Assembly: GCA_019426215.1 (NCBI GenBank)
Contig: CM033397.1
Coordinates: 24,988,480 to 25,052,479 of the forward strand
Direction: 5' to 3'
Length of the DNA: 64,000 bases
DNA from: Buddleja alternifolia
Lineage: Eukaryota; Streptophyta; Magnoliopsida; Lamiales; Scrophulariaceae
Shown here: positions 33,912 through 46,294 of the stretch, one piece after another
Numbering within the stretch: the first letter of the stretch is position 1
Layout of the letters: each line of letters begins with the position of its first letter
Position numbers and translations under genes: made by a program
Notes under the pieces: generated by a model
What the model saw: the letters and a program-made list of their open reading frames with translations, nothing else
What the model was told of the DNA's origin: nothing
The model's database searches: none

Positions 33912-35635
33912 TGATAAGAGGCATTTTTACGTGTTTTTAAGCCCCTTTGCGTTTATGTTTTAGGTTCATTTATCGCTTGATTCTTGCCACATGTGCGTTT
34001 AATTCGTGCATTAAGTGATTTCAGGTCTTAAATGGATACAATCAAAGAACGGGATGAAAAACGACGTATAAAACAAGTTTAGGCCAAATTGCTACGCACC
34101 CCTATGCCCAAGAGCCTTTCCACCCACACCCAGGCGCCGGACAAGATGCAAATAACGTCAACATTCTGCTTACCACGCCTAGGCGCCATCATGTCCACGC
34201 CCGGCCGGCGCCGTATCTGCACCACTTTCCACGTTCGAGTGCTATTTCCGTATGTTTAGAGACCGAATTGGATGAAGTTCCCTTCTACAATGTTGTATAA
34301 CTATGTGTTAGCTTCAAATGAGGACTTGAATCATCCAAATCGGAGTTTCGTGGAGAAAGTTATGAATGAAATACGATTGCTGCGCAGGACACATTGCATT
34401 TAATTTCAGCATTCTGTCAGCGGCGCCCAAGCGCCGTAATGCCCACGCCTAGGCGTGACCACACCCGAGTTTTGATTCCTTTCAGCCAAAAGATCATCAT
34501 TTGATGGGGGAATGGAACATTTAAAGCCAAGAGGTCATCACATGTATGGAGGGGATGTCACAAGTATGTTTCTTAGTAGATCTACTTTATGAAATTTTAT
34601 ACTACTCACTTTAGAGTAGTGGAGGACACACTAGGGGAGACACACACTAGGGAGCCCAGAATTTCTGGTCTTCTTAAGGCATTTTTCTTCACTTGGGACC
34701 GGGGAGAAGGGAGGAGGAGGAGGAGCTGGCCATTACTCTTCACCTATCATCATTCATCACCATTCTTCATCACTTTTGGAGGGGAACAAAGAGAGAGGAG
34801 TTAAGGATTGAAGTTCAAAAGCAAGGATCCATCATCAATCAATTGAGGGAGTTTTAATTACTTGCATTTACATGTTTATTTCCATGAGTATGTATATGTT
34901 TGTATTAGATTTTCTTAAGGCCTTGATGAGAGGCTAATATTGTAGAACTAAGGCCATGTGAACGCCAATTTATGAATCAATATATGTGAAGTAAATTTTC
35001 GTATTAATTCTCATATTGCTTTGTGTGTTGATTTTGAGCTTTTATTACAATCATGTGCTTGATCACCATATGCTTGCTATCTTGCCTAGTCTAGTCATTC
35101 GAGAGAAGACAGATTAGGGTTCAATGGAATCAACTCATCATCCGAAACTAATGTGGAATTGCCCCTAGACATAGGTAAAGATTTCCGGGTGCGGTTAGCC
35201 GGATTTATCCGGGGAAACTCTAGAACGTTAATGCGTGGTTATTGATTAGATTCTCGGATAGACATATTTAGAGAACCATCAATTAATCATAGGATTATTA
35301 TGTGCCGAGACATCGGGTAATAATTATCTAAGGAATTTCCACCAAAGCAATAGGAGTCTAATAATTCGAAGAGTAGCTCATCTATATTGACGAGTAGATT
35401 CGGTTGTAGCATGTGCCTTAGTCATTTTATTATACGTGAGATTTAATCTATAGTTCGTTTCTTTTTGGTTCGTCACTTGCTTACTCATTTTATTGCAATC
35501 TACTTTTGTCCATTTTCATTAATCATAAACTAAAATTCAAGTTTCCGTGGTTCGACAACCCGTTCTTTTTGTCCACTTATTACTACATACGTCTAGTGCA
35601 CTTGCTATCATAGCACGTTAGCTTTTAGCGTGTCA
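33912..35635 (+). repeat. 3' LTR of the Athila-like element
   Basis: 1,724 bp, the same length as the 5' LTR with no indels noticed. It is followed by TSD ATCAA and then directly by the interrupted Sirevirus 1 third ORF on the minus strand. Confidence 0.92.
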
Positions 35636-35640
35636 ATCAA

Positions 35641-37831
35641 CGTCTATCATGGTGGTATGTTGGAGTTCATCATAGTCATGCCTTCGCTGTCCAGCGCTTT
35701 CATTCAGCCTTTCCACCCATTCCCTTGGAGGAATACTAACTTCACGAATTAAATCGTAATAGATGTCTTGTCTTTTATCGTTGGATGGTTTCCAGTTGAT
35801 AGGTCGTCTAAGCGGTCCGACATAAGCATGAAATCCCATACTTTCCAAAAAATCGACGTCCAAGTCCGGAAGCAGGTACTTTCCTATATAATATCTTGGC
35901 TTTCTCTTTTTAGTTAGCATCTTCTTTATGCTCACTATTTCTTCAAACATTGATCGCCAGTGTTTATTATCTGTTTTAGATATTGCCTTGGACTTTTCTT
36001 TATCTTCCCCCTTCTTGACATCAGCAAAGGAGTTCTTTAAGTCAACGATGTCCCTTCAGAGAAGCTTGACTTTATCTATCAAGAGAGCGATCTGTTCAGC
36101 GATACTCTGAGATATAAGGTTAGAGGAATTGTGACGCTCAATATCGGCTGAAGCATTCGGGGCAAGCGTCTGGTTGAAATTGTTGGAAAGCTCTTTGATG
36201 AGAGGAGCGATAAAGTTCGTCATGGAGATTGTAAGCTTGTTGGCATTTCGCAAATCAGCTTTGAGAACTGTGTCTACTTGATTAAGCATGGAAGTACTTC
36301 GCTCTTTCAATCGAGAACATGAACCCTTTATATCGCTGAGAGAATGTCGAACTGCTTTTTTGAAATCTTTAGCTTCTGGATCACTGTCAGAGTCTGAATC
36401 TGATGAATCGGAAGATGAATGCTCAGGTTCGTGAGAGCTTGAGACTGCTGGAGCTTTGCTTTTAGATTTATCTTTAATAATAGGCTCTGCAGGCTGTGCT
36501 GCTAAGTCAGCATGAACCTCTTCTATCGCTGAGTCGAGCGTCTGAGTTGCGGAGTTAATTTGAACAATTTGTTCCTCAAGTGGAACCTTGACTGCTGGAG
36601 CGTTGGGGACAATGTCTTGTATATCAGCGTTTGTGGGTTGAGCAGCTTCCACAGCAGGAGTTTGTTCCTCTTCGATTGCAAAAACTTCAAATTAAGGCGC
36701 TGGACTTGTAATAGGTATGACCCAGAGTGGGCCAATCGCTTCCATTACGTGCCTTGGACTAATCAGGTTTGTCTACGGGATGAAAAATATAGCGTCTTCG
36801 CGCTCTTCATTACTTAGTGCAAGTTGCACTCCTTCTGGCAGATCAACTCCTGAAGTATAAGAGTTGTAGAAGTCCAAAATAAATGGCATTAGCACTTGAG
36901 CTGCTTCTTGGTCCACTAGCCTGATCAGCGATATCATCTTGGCCACTTGAATGTTCTGTTCACAAAAGAGCACAGGGTGAAGGTTGTATCCTCAGAAGTC
37001 GCTCAGCCCTGAATAGTGGTTGAAAGTCATGTCCAGCGCTTGTGCATTTTCTATCATTGCTCTTCTGTCTCTGTGGAGTTCAGCAAACTCAGCGTGCTCA
37101 TTTGTAACATTGACACGAATTTCACTTTGTCCTGGAAGAAGCGGTTGTTTACTGGTGGAGGCTTCTTCGTTCAAATCTGGAAAGATTCGCTGAACAAATA
37201 CTTGATGGGGGTGAAACACATAACGTCCGCCTTGACTGAATAAGGCTAGCTGGTGGCGAATGTAGCTCTCGATGGATTGCCTGTAATTTGGCAGATCGCT
37301 AACATTTCCAGCAAAATGCTGACGCTGATGAAGTAAAAAGGTAGCAAACCCTCGGCGTCTGTATTCTATTCCAAATTAAAAAAAAAATGGATATCTCACG
37401 AGTTCTTCAAGGGTATAGAAGTGTAAAACAAACTCTTCAGCCCATCTGGTTGTATCCATCGTCCATCGCTTACCAAGTTTGTCAATTTTCTTCTGATCTT
37501 TTCTGGCAGCAAAGAACTTCTCAAAGCGTTCAGTTTCTTCATCATAATCTTCAGCCCATGGTCTTGCAAGGTATTCTCGGGCTTCATCTTCTATCCACGA
37601 GGTGATAGGATTGGGACGCTCAACAACTACTGGTCCTTTTACTTTCCACAATCTGAGAGGTTTGGGGGATAGAGCGTTTTGAGGAGAATGAACTACTTTG
37701 GGGAAAGCGGAGTATCCAATCCTGTTGAGGATTTCTTCGTCTGGATTCTTTGACCAATCATCCATATGGGGATTCTTGATGACGACTTTATTCTGGCGCA
37801 AAGGATAAAAGGATTCTTCAGAATGACCAGT
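35641..37831 (-). pseudogene. Sirevirus 1 env-like ORF, middle and C-terminal part
   Basis: Minus-strand continuation of the third ORF beyond the Sirevirus 2 insertion: 37831 down to 37376 (contains WIEDEAREYLARPW and RWAEEFVLHFYTLEELVRYP), then 37219-36992, 36973-36773, 36652-36056 (acidic/serine-rich linker, then a coiled-coil-like stretch) and 35950-35633 (KKRKPRYYIGKYLLPDL...INWKPSNDKR). Several small frame breaks separate the pieces. It aligns by eye with 49300-51290 of Sirevirus 2. Envelope function is only a family label: I see no convincing membrane span. Confidence 0.8.
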
Positions 37832-37836
37832 GAAGT

Positions 37837-39360
37837 TGTTAGGAAATTTCATGTTAGATGTTTTGATGATGACAAGAAAGGATTTAATGTTAGACCCCAA
37901 AAATACAATGTAAGTTTCCGTTTTTCATAGATTGATGTATAAGCGTTTGAAAGTTTGTAATTCTTATAGGCTTGTAATTTTTATCTTTGTAGATTTTAGA
38001 CTTAGATACTGAGTCGCTAATAGAATTCTAGGTGAGTCTATTAGAGAAGCGGTTGAAGATCGGCGTCTGAAGTCAACCAGAGATGAAGATTTGTTACTTA
38101 GCGTCCGTCAAACGCTAAAGGACCTCATTTCAGGATTTATGAACCAAGCGCTCAAAGCACTTATGCGATCGATGTCAGATTCACCAGAAATAAATCCTCA
38201 AGTCATGAAGGACTTAAATGCAATCATTCAACGGGCATTTATTTCCAACGGGAATTAAATTCAAAATGCATTAAATGCCTGATAAGAGCATTAAATGTGA
38301 TAAGCTAATGTGACTTGTGGACAAGCCATCTTTTGACCAGACTGTCAGAAAATTCAGAGTTTCAGCTGCTCCAGTTCAATCGGCTTCAGCGAATTTTCAG
38401 GAATGTCAGACTTTAGGTAAACTCATGTGCTGCGTGAAAGGCACGCTCCTACATGTGTCCAACGGACACATCCCAAGAAATTGCCTATAAATACCTTACC
38501 CCAGAAAACCCTTAACAAGAAGATACAACACAAGAAGATACGTACGAAAAGAGAAATTATCGCCAAAAATCTTACGTACATTTTCTGGGAAAAAGCTTAG
38601 AAACTCCATAGCCAAATATTTCAAGCTTTTTATCTACATTCCAGACAGTCACAAATATCTCAAACATCTTCCAAAGAAGAAACCCAAATTCCAACTGAGA
38701 TGTTCCAAGTTGTTTGATCTTTTCAAAAACAAACAAAACCCTAGTGACAAACCTCAACCTTTCATCTGAGTGAGAAAAGTTGTTGTACCCTTTCAGGCAG
38801 TATTTCTGAGTGAGAGAAGCTTGAAGAAGACGATCTTCATTGGTGCTGAAGTCTGTGTGATCAAGGAGCCCAAGATCATTTTCACCCTTTACTATCGTGT
38901 AGAAGATTCTGTGTGATTTTTTGAAAATCATTCTAGTAAATTACTCCAAGTAAAAAAAAAAAAAGAGAAGAAGGACGTAGCTGGGATTACACCACCCAGT
39001 GAACCTTATACATCTTGCGTTATTTATCTTTACTGTCTTATTATTATTATTATTATTATTACATCATTTATCTTTGAAAGATAGAAGTTAAAGTGCATAG
39101 CGATTAAATTAACCAAAAGAACGCTAAAACTCATTTCTGCTGTGCTAACCCTGATTAAGTGATCTAAGCATTGCCCTACTTTGGTAGACTGCTAAAATCA
39201 CTAAGTCTAAGTTAACTTTCCTGAAGCGTCTGACCCAAGCGCTTAGTTATCCAAGCGTTCAAACCTTTAAAGTGATACGAAATTTTTGAAGTCGAAAAAG
39301 ACTTCAGGGTATATTCAACCTCCCCTTCTAGACCCTTTCGTATACCACTTGGGACCACCA
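37837..39360 (+). repeat. 5' LTR of Sirevirus 2
   Basis: 1,524 bp with TG..CA ends. It holds an ATT microsatellite (39037-39060) slightly longer than in the 3' LTR. It carries a minus-strand ORF of 119 aa (38572-38931) that is also open in the 3' LTR. Confidence 0.92.
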
Positions 39361-39362
39361 AG

Positions 39363-39374
39363 TGGTATCAGAGC
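39363..39374 (+). other. Primer-binding site of Sirevirus 2
   Basis: TGGTATCAGAGC, complementary to the 3' end of initiator tRNA-Met, 2 nt after the LTR. Confidence 0.9.
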
Positions 39375-39476
39375 GGTTGAAGTTGAAACTTAAGCGTTTC
39401 CGAGCGTAACTGCTTGTTCAGATCCATTTTTTTTGAAAATTAATCGCTTTAAAATCTCTCTTTAAAACATATCATT

Positions 39477-41682
39477 ATGGATTTTAACAAAATGCCTAAG
39501 TTGGTAGAATCAAACTATGATTCTTGGAAACTTAGAGCATTCGCATATTTATATTCGTGCGATAATGAAATGTGTGATGTGATTATAGATGGCCCCATTC
39601 AGATTATGAAAGTTGTAACTCGAGCCCCTGGAGCGACCGAGGCTACTCTAGATGGTTATGTCGAGAAACCTAAGTTAGAATGGACGCCAGAGGATAGAAA
39701 AAGAGCTAATCTGGATAATGTTGGAAGAAGTGCACTTTACTCAGCGTTAGGAGATAACGATGCATTATTCAACAAGATCAAGCAATGTACGACTTCCAAA
39801 GAAATATGGTATAAGTTGGCCATTGTGTGCGAAGGTTCAGCACAAATTAAGGAGAACAAGCTCTCCATAGCCATGCAAAGATTCGAGCATTTCAAAATGC
39901 AGCCCAATGAAACGCTAGAACAATTGGACGCAAGATTCACTTTGCTCATTACCGAGTTAGCGTCATTAGATAAAGAATTGACCAATAAGGAAATGGTCAA
40001 TAAGATTTTCAGAAGTCTTCCAAGTAAATATTTGATTAAGACTGTTGCTATGAGAGAATCACAAACTTTGGAGACTCTTACTCCAGAACATGTATTTTCA
40101 GAGTTAAAGGCATTCGAATTCGAGTTAGGTGAAGTCAGCGACTGAATCAGGAGCTTTAATCGCTACCACAAAAAATAAGGGTAAAGCAGTTAGTGAGGTT
40201 AAACCAGTGGAATCAAATGAAGAAAAGGAAATGGCCTTATTAGTTAAGAAATTTAAGAAATTTCTAAGATATGAAAAGAGAAATCCTATTGGACAAACTT
40301 CATTTCAAACTCCTCCCCCAGCACCAGCGTCTCAATATCAAGCGCCAGTGTACTCCGCACCTCAACCAATAGCGCCAGTTCCATATCAAGCGCCTCCATC
40401 GCCTACTCAGAATCTCTCAGCGCCAGTTGGATCAAAGCGATTATCCACTGAACAGAAAATGAAAACTAATCTGTGTTATAATTGCAGGAAACCAGGGCAC
40501 TACCAGGTAAATTGCCCTTATCCAAATGTGTCTAAGCCCACAAGGAAAGACTATGTGGATAGAAACCAATTCAGGAGCAACCTTCGCCCACAAGGTTTGC
40601 TAGCGGAATCCGAACCATTTCCTGCACCTGAGGAGGATTTGGAATCATCAGATGAAAGCAGTGATGATGAGCCTATAAGCGACTCAGCGTTGATCTGTCT
40701 CATGGCGAGAGATGATGAAGCGTCTGATAAATCGCTACCAGAGGTAACCAATGAATTATCTCATCCTCTTTCTTATAACAAATTATTTGACAAAGTTAAT
40801 GAATATTATAAAGATTGTCAAGAGGCCACCAAAATATATCAAAACGATCTCGCTATTATTTCATCACTCACAAGAGATAAAGTAACGCTCAAAGCAGAGT
40901 TGAAAGTTCAACAACAATGCATTGAGAGGAACCAATCACTTGAATGTGAAATTACTCAATTGAAAAGCGATCTTGATATAATAGTCAAGAGAGAAGCTGA
41001 TCTGATCGCTAGACTTGCTAAATCAGAGCAGCTCATCTCATCATTATCAAAAGCTTCTAGAAAGTTGGATAATGTGACTGAAGTAACTAGATTACTTGGT
41101 GAAAAGACCGGTTTAGGATGCAATAAATTCGGTAAACAACCTAATAAATCTAATGTTATGGCAAACAACAAAGGAAAGGGTGTTACCTTTGTTAAGGAAA
41201 GTTCACAAAGCGAAACGCTAATTGAACTTAGCGACAATGGTACGAGGCCAAATGAGAAAGCCAAAGCTAACTCAGGCAAGGGTAAGGCTAAAGCAAATGA
41301 TTCACAAAAACGGGTTCATCCAAACGCTCAAAAGGCTAAGGGTAAGCCTGAACACTGTGAATCAAGCGCTAAGCGTTCAGCACCAAAAGTGCAACCCAAG
41401 CCAGCGCCAAGGAAATACCAGCATCAATATCCAAGACAGTCAAGATCATATTATCGATACTATGATGATTATGATTATAACTATGATTACGATTATGATT
41501 ACTATTATAATCGAGGATATTACTATACACCTAAAAAGCACACACAACACAAACCGAAACCCAAGAAGGCCAATCTTCCCGTAATGAAGACAAGGCAAAT
41601 ATGGGTTCCGAAAGTTTTAATTCAAACCAAAGCTACTAACGTTGAAGGACCCAAAACAACATGGGTACCTAAGAAGAATTAG
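39477..41682 (+). pseudogene. Sirevirus 2 gag, frameshifted
   Basis: Starts MDFNKMPKLVESNYDSWKLR at 39477 (DUF4219/UBN2-type gag). The first frame ends at 40145. A second frame (from about 40129) carries on with a P/Q/A-rich stretch, the zinc knuckle CYNCRKPGHYQVNC at about 40471-40515, a coiled-coil-like Glu/Lys/Leu region (40780-41060), a Lys-rich region and a Tyr/Asp-rich low-complexity tract (41446-41530). It ends IWVPKV...TTWVPKKN and TAG (41680-41682). The shift is explained by a 17-nt loss relative to Sirevirus 1. Confidence 0.88.
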
Positions 41683-43209
41683 AACTGCCCTTTAAATGCA
41701 GGTACCTGAGCCAACATCGATACTTCAGTTTGGTACATCGATAGTGGGTCGTCAAGGCACATGATTGGCTCAAAGGATCTCTTGATCAACTATCATGCAA
41801 CCAACGGTCCTCAAGTTATATTCGGTGATAACTCCAAAGGTAAAACCAAAGGTATAGGTATCATGCATAGGGGGAACATCATGATCAGTGATGTATATTA
41901 TGTTGAGGGTCTTAAGCATAATTTGTTGAGCATTAGTCAATTTTGTGATAAAGGCTTTGATGTTAAATTTTCAAGCGACTTCTGCTATGTCAACAACGCT
42001 AAGACCAAGTCTACTAAATTAAGAGGAAAAAGAACAAATAATGTGTATTTAGTGGATTCGGATTCTACATTTGATAACAACCCCACATGCTTTGTTGCTA
42101 AAAGTCAAAATGAATTGGGTTGGTTGTGGCATAGAAAAATGAATCACCTCAACTTTAAGGCAATCTCTCAGTTAATATCGCTAAATCTTGTAGAGGGATT
42201 ACCTAAGGGTTCCTTTCAAAAGAATCGCTTATGTGATGCATGTCAAATGGGTAAACAAGTTAAATCATCTTTTAAGAAGAAACCATGTCTATCTACTTCT
42301 AGAGTTCTTGAACTATTGCATTTAGATTTGTTTAGTCCTATTCAAATTATGAGTGTTAGTGGTAAAAAGTACTCGCTAGTAATAGTTGATGATTTCTCTC
42401 GCTATACATGGGTAGAATTTCTAGCGACCAAAGATGAAACTAGTGTCAAGCTCACAGCGCTAATCCGTCAACTGCAAAATTCAAAAGATCTAAAGGTGAC
42501 GAGAATTAGAAGCGATAGAGGAACTGAATTTACTAACCAATTTGTTGAGAAGTTTTGCACAGATTTTGGAATACTTCATGAGTATTCTGCCCCTAGAACA
42601 CCTCAACAAAATGGAGTTGTTGAGCGACGGAACAGAACGCTTAAAGAAGCCGCTAGGACAATGCTTGCAGAGTCTAAGCTGCCTCAAAGGTTTTGGGCCG
42701 AAGCCATCAACACCGCTTGCTACACTCAGAACCGGTGTTTGATCAACAAGCAACATGAGAAGACTCCATATGAGTTGTGGAAGGGACGTAAGCCTAACGT
42801 TTCATATTTTCATGTATTTGGTTCAAAATGTTTCATTCATAATAATGGATCCCACAGCCTAAAGACATTTGATCCTAAAACGGATGAGGGAATCTTTCTA
42901 GGCTATGCCAAAAATGGAAAGAGTTTTCGCATCCTAAATATGATCAAATCGAAGGTTGAAGAATCCATTCATGTTGTGTTTGATGATGCTAACCAAGAAC
43001 TGAGTAAGGTTAATCCTAATGATGTAGGAATTGAAGATCTTGCCCAACAAGCGTCACAAATTAATCTTGATGATAATAGTGATAATGAGGATGATGAGAT
43101 CTTTGTGCCTATTCCTAAGGTTACTCGAGAGGTTACAAATGATGATAAAGTCAGAATCGCTGGTGATCATGAAGAGAATGATCATCAAGAGCAAATTGGA
43201 AATGTGAAT
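41683..43209 (+). pseudogene. Sirevirus 2 protease and integrase
   Basis: In the same frame as the end of gag. After a TGA at about 41713, the protease core reads WYIDSGSSRHMIGS with the active-site DSG intact. GAG-pre-integrase HHCC finger: WHRKMNHLNF...CDACQMGK. Integrase DDE residues: LHLDLF (start of the core), IRSDRGTEF and NGVVERRNRTLKEA. The frame runs to the solo LTR at 43210, whose insertion supplies the stop. The first DDE box reads DLFSPI, where the other copy has DLFGPI. Confidence 0.85.
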
Positions 43210-44566
43210 TGATAAGAGGCGTTTTTACGTGTTTTTAAGCCTATGATATGATATTGTTGGAGTTATTTATTGCCTAAATCATGCCACAGTTGCGTTTAAT
43301 TGGGGTGTTAAGTGATTTCAGGTGATAAACGAGAGCACACGAAGAAAAAGGCGAAAAACGGTGCACGGCACTTTTTGAAGCCTGTCGACCACGCCCAGGC
43401 GCCGATCAAGAACAACAAAGTTGATCCCTGTTGACCGCGCCTAGGCGCCGCACTACCCGCGCCTAGGCGCCGTTATTCCCGCGCCCGAGCGCCGTACTAT
43501 CCGGGCCTGGGCGCCGCCGGACTTCTCCCCCAAGAAAAGTATGCCACGTAGGCCGCGCCTAGGCGCCGTCTTGCCCGCGCCTAGGCGCCGTCTTGACTGT
43601 TTTTCAATTGTTTAAAAGCCAAATTTCAGATTGGAAGGGGGGTTGGAAATCTGGGGAATTGGAGAGCATTTTCTGGGTTTTTGAGCCATAATTTCATCAA
43701 CAATTGAAGATGAAGAAGGGGGATTGAGCTAGAGATTGAAGCGACAACCAAGGATTCATCATCATTCAAGACTTAAGGAATTTTCTTTTATATTTCATTT
43801 ACATGTTTATGTTAATAACTATGTATATGATTGTTTTAGACCTTCTTGAGTTATTGAATATGAGCTAATCTTGTAGAACTAAGGCCATGTGAAGGCCGAA
43901 TTCATGAATCAATATATGTGAAGTTAATTTTCGTATTAATTCTCCTAATTGCTTTGTGTGTTGATTTTGTGCTTTTATCACAATCATATGCTTGATCTCC
44001 ATATGCTTGCTATTGTGCCTAATCTAGACATTCGAGAGAAGATAGGTTAGGGTTCAAATGAATCAACACATCATCCGAAACTAATGTGGAATTGCTCCTA
44101 GAAATAGGTAAAGATTTCCGGGTGCTGTTAGCCGGAATTATCTGGGGAAGCTCTAAAACGTTAATGCGTGGTTATTGATTAGATTCTCGGATAGACATAT
44201 TTAGAGAACCGTCAATCAATCATAGGATTGTTATGTGCCGAGACATCGGGTAATAGTTAATTAAGGAGTTTCCACCAAAGCAATAGGAGTCTAATAATTC
44301 GAAGAGTAGCTCACGTATATTGATGCGTAGATTAGGTTGTAGCATGTGCCTTAGTCGTTTATCGCTCTTGAGTTTTAATCTATAGTCTGTTTCTCTTTGT
44401 TCTTCGCTTGTTTCTCGTTATAGTGCAATTTACTTTCGTCCATTTTCATTAATCAAAAGCTAAAAATTCAAGTCCCTGTGGTTCGACAACCCGGACTTTT
44501 AGTCCACTTTATTACTACCGCGACTAGTACACTTGCTATCAAAGCACGTTAAGTATTAGCGTGTCA
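43210..44566 (+). mobile_element. Solo LTR of a gypsy element related to the Athila-like family
   Basis: Begins TGATAAGAGGCGTTTTTACGTG and ends GCGTGTCA, like the LTRs at 24595 and 33912 but shorter (1,357 bp) and more diverged, so a sister subfamily. TSD TGAAT flanks it (43205-43209, 44567-44571). It has at least seven GC-rich CGCC(T/C)AGGCGCC-type words at 43388-43595. It splits Sirevirus 2 pol between integrase and RT. Confidence 0.9.
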
Positions 44567-46294
44567 TGAATGATGAAGCAACTGCGCAAGAGACAAACAT
44601 GGATCAAGCGATTGATAACCAAGAGTCTTTCAACCCTTTCCAACCAGACCGTAAATGGCTTAGAGACCATCCACCAGAGCTAATAATTGGAGATATGGAA
44701 GCACCTGTTAGAACTAGGTCAGCTACAATTAATGAGGCCATGTTCGCAAGTTTCTTATCTCAAATGGAACCAAAGAAAGTGGATGAAGCGCTCAGTGATT
44801 CAAGTTGGGTAGAAGCAATTCAAGAAGAGCTTAACCAATTTGAGAGAATCAAGGTTTGGACGCTAGTACCAAGGCCAACTCATCAAGGAGTTATTGGGAC
44901 TACATGGGTTTTTAGGAACAAGATGGACGAAGATGGCATTTTTATAAGAAACAAAGCCAAACTAGTCGCTCAGGGTTATTGTCAAGAAGAGGGTATTGAT
45001 TTTGATGAGACATACGCCCTAGTAGCCCGTCTTGAAGCAATTAGGATGTTCCTAGCGTTTTCCGCATTCAACAAATTCACGGTGTACCAAATGGACGTGA
45101 AGAGTGCATTCTTGAATGGTAAACTCCAAGAAGAAGTCTATGTGGAGCAACCTCCAGGATTCATCAACAACCATGGCAAAAGTATGGTCTACAAACTGGA
45201 TAAGGCACTCTATGGCCTTAAACAAGCACCAAGAGCATGGTATGACACTCTCTCTATCTTCCTTATAGGTAAAGGCTTTTCAAAAGGCAGCGTTGACATA
45301 ACGTTATTTAAAATTACCCATAATGAAGATATTCTCTTAGTCCAAATTTATGTTGATGATATTATATTTGGTTCTACAAATAAGCGATTGTGTGAGAAAT
45401 TTTCGAAAATGATGCAAGATCAATTTGAAATGAGCATGATGGGTGAATTAACTTTTTTCTTAGGATTACAAGTTAAACAACTCCCTAATGGAATATTTAT
45501 AAACCAAGTTAAATATACAAAAGACATGATTAAGAAATTTGGTATGGAAAATGCATCATCTTCAAAAATTCCAATGAGCCAAACGCCTAAGTTAGATAAA
45601 GATGAAAGTGAGAAGAAAATTGATATCACTAACTATAGAGGTATCATTGGATCACTTCTTTATCTTACCGCTAGTAGATCAGATATTATGTTTTCGGTAT
45701 GAATGTGTGCACGCTTTCAAGCTGATCCTAGAGAATCACACTTAAATGCTGCCAACAGAATCCTTAAATACCTAAAAGGCACATAATATGTGGGCTTATG
45801 GTATCCACGAGACTCTCCTTTTGAACTAATTGGTTATTCAGACGCAGATTTTGCAGATGCAAAATGGATAGAAAAAGTACTAGTGGTACACGTCAATTTC
45901 TAGGTGATAGACTAGTTTCGTGGCATAGTAAGAAACAACAATCCATAGCGACTTCTACCGCTGAGGCAAAATATGTAGCCGCTGGGAGCTGTTGTGCACA
46001 AATCCTTTGGATGAGGCACAACTTAGAGATTATGGAATAATCTTAGGTCCTACCCCAATCCATTGTGATAACCAAAGCGCTTTAGCTATGACCCAAAATC
46101 CTGTCCTTCATTCTAGAACTAAACACATTGACATTAGATACCATTTCTTGCGTGACCATGTTCAAAAGAAAGATATCTCCATGCACTTCATTGGAACTGA
46201 CAAACAATTGGCAGCTATCTTCACCAAAGCGCTCAACGAACAACGCTTTCTCACTTTGAGAAGTGAATTTGGTATGATCGATTTAAACGCTTAA
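44567..46294 (+). pseudogene. Sirevirus 2 reverse transcriptase and RNase H
   Basis: RT from 44567: [55 protein letters not shown] and intact YVDDIIFG (about 45349-45372). A TGA at 45700-45702 replaces a cysteine codon. TAA occurs at 45784-45786, and a one-base loss near 45858 shifts the RNase H frame. The RNase H end (45992-46294) has HCDNQSALAM and TKHIDIRYHFLRDHV. The apparent ATG at 44566 is an artefact of the LTR/TSD junction. Confidence 0.87.

Larger units (their letters stand above)
24595..35635 (+). mobile_element. Athila-like Ty3/gypsy retrotransposon, full length
   Basis: Two LTRs of equal length (1,724 bp), TGATAAGAGG ... GCGTGTCA, flanked by TSD ATCAA (24590-24594, 35636-35640). 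The PBS TGGCGCCGTTGCCGGGG starts 6 nt after the 5' LTR, and a PPT (GTGTGGGGGTGT) abuts the 3' LTR. One reading frame carries gag, protease, RT, RNase H and integrase, with two in-frame stops. About 1.9 kb of non-coding DNA lies between pol and the 3' LTR, where classic Athila has an env-like ORF. It is inserted in the env-like ORF of Sirevirus 1. Confidence 0.9.

Noticed and set aside
39037..39060. Possible CRISPR-like or satellite array from regular ATT units
   Set aside because: A simple ATT microsatellite within an LTR, with a matching shorter tract in the partner LTR.
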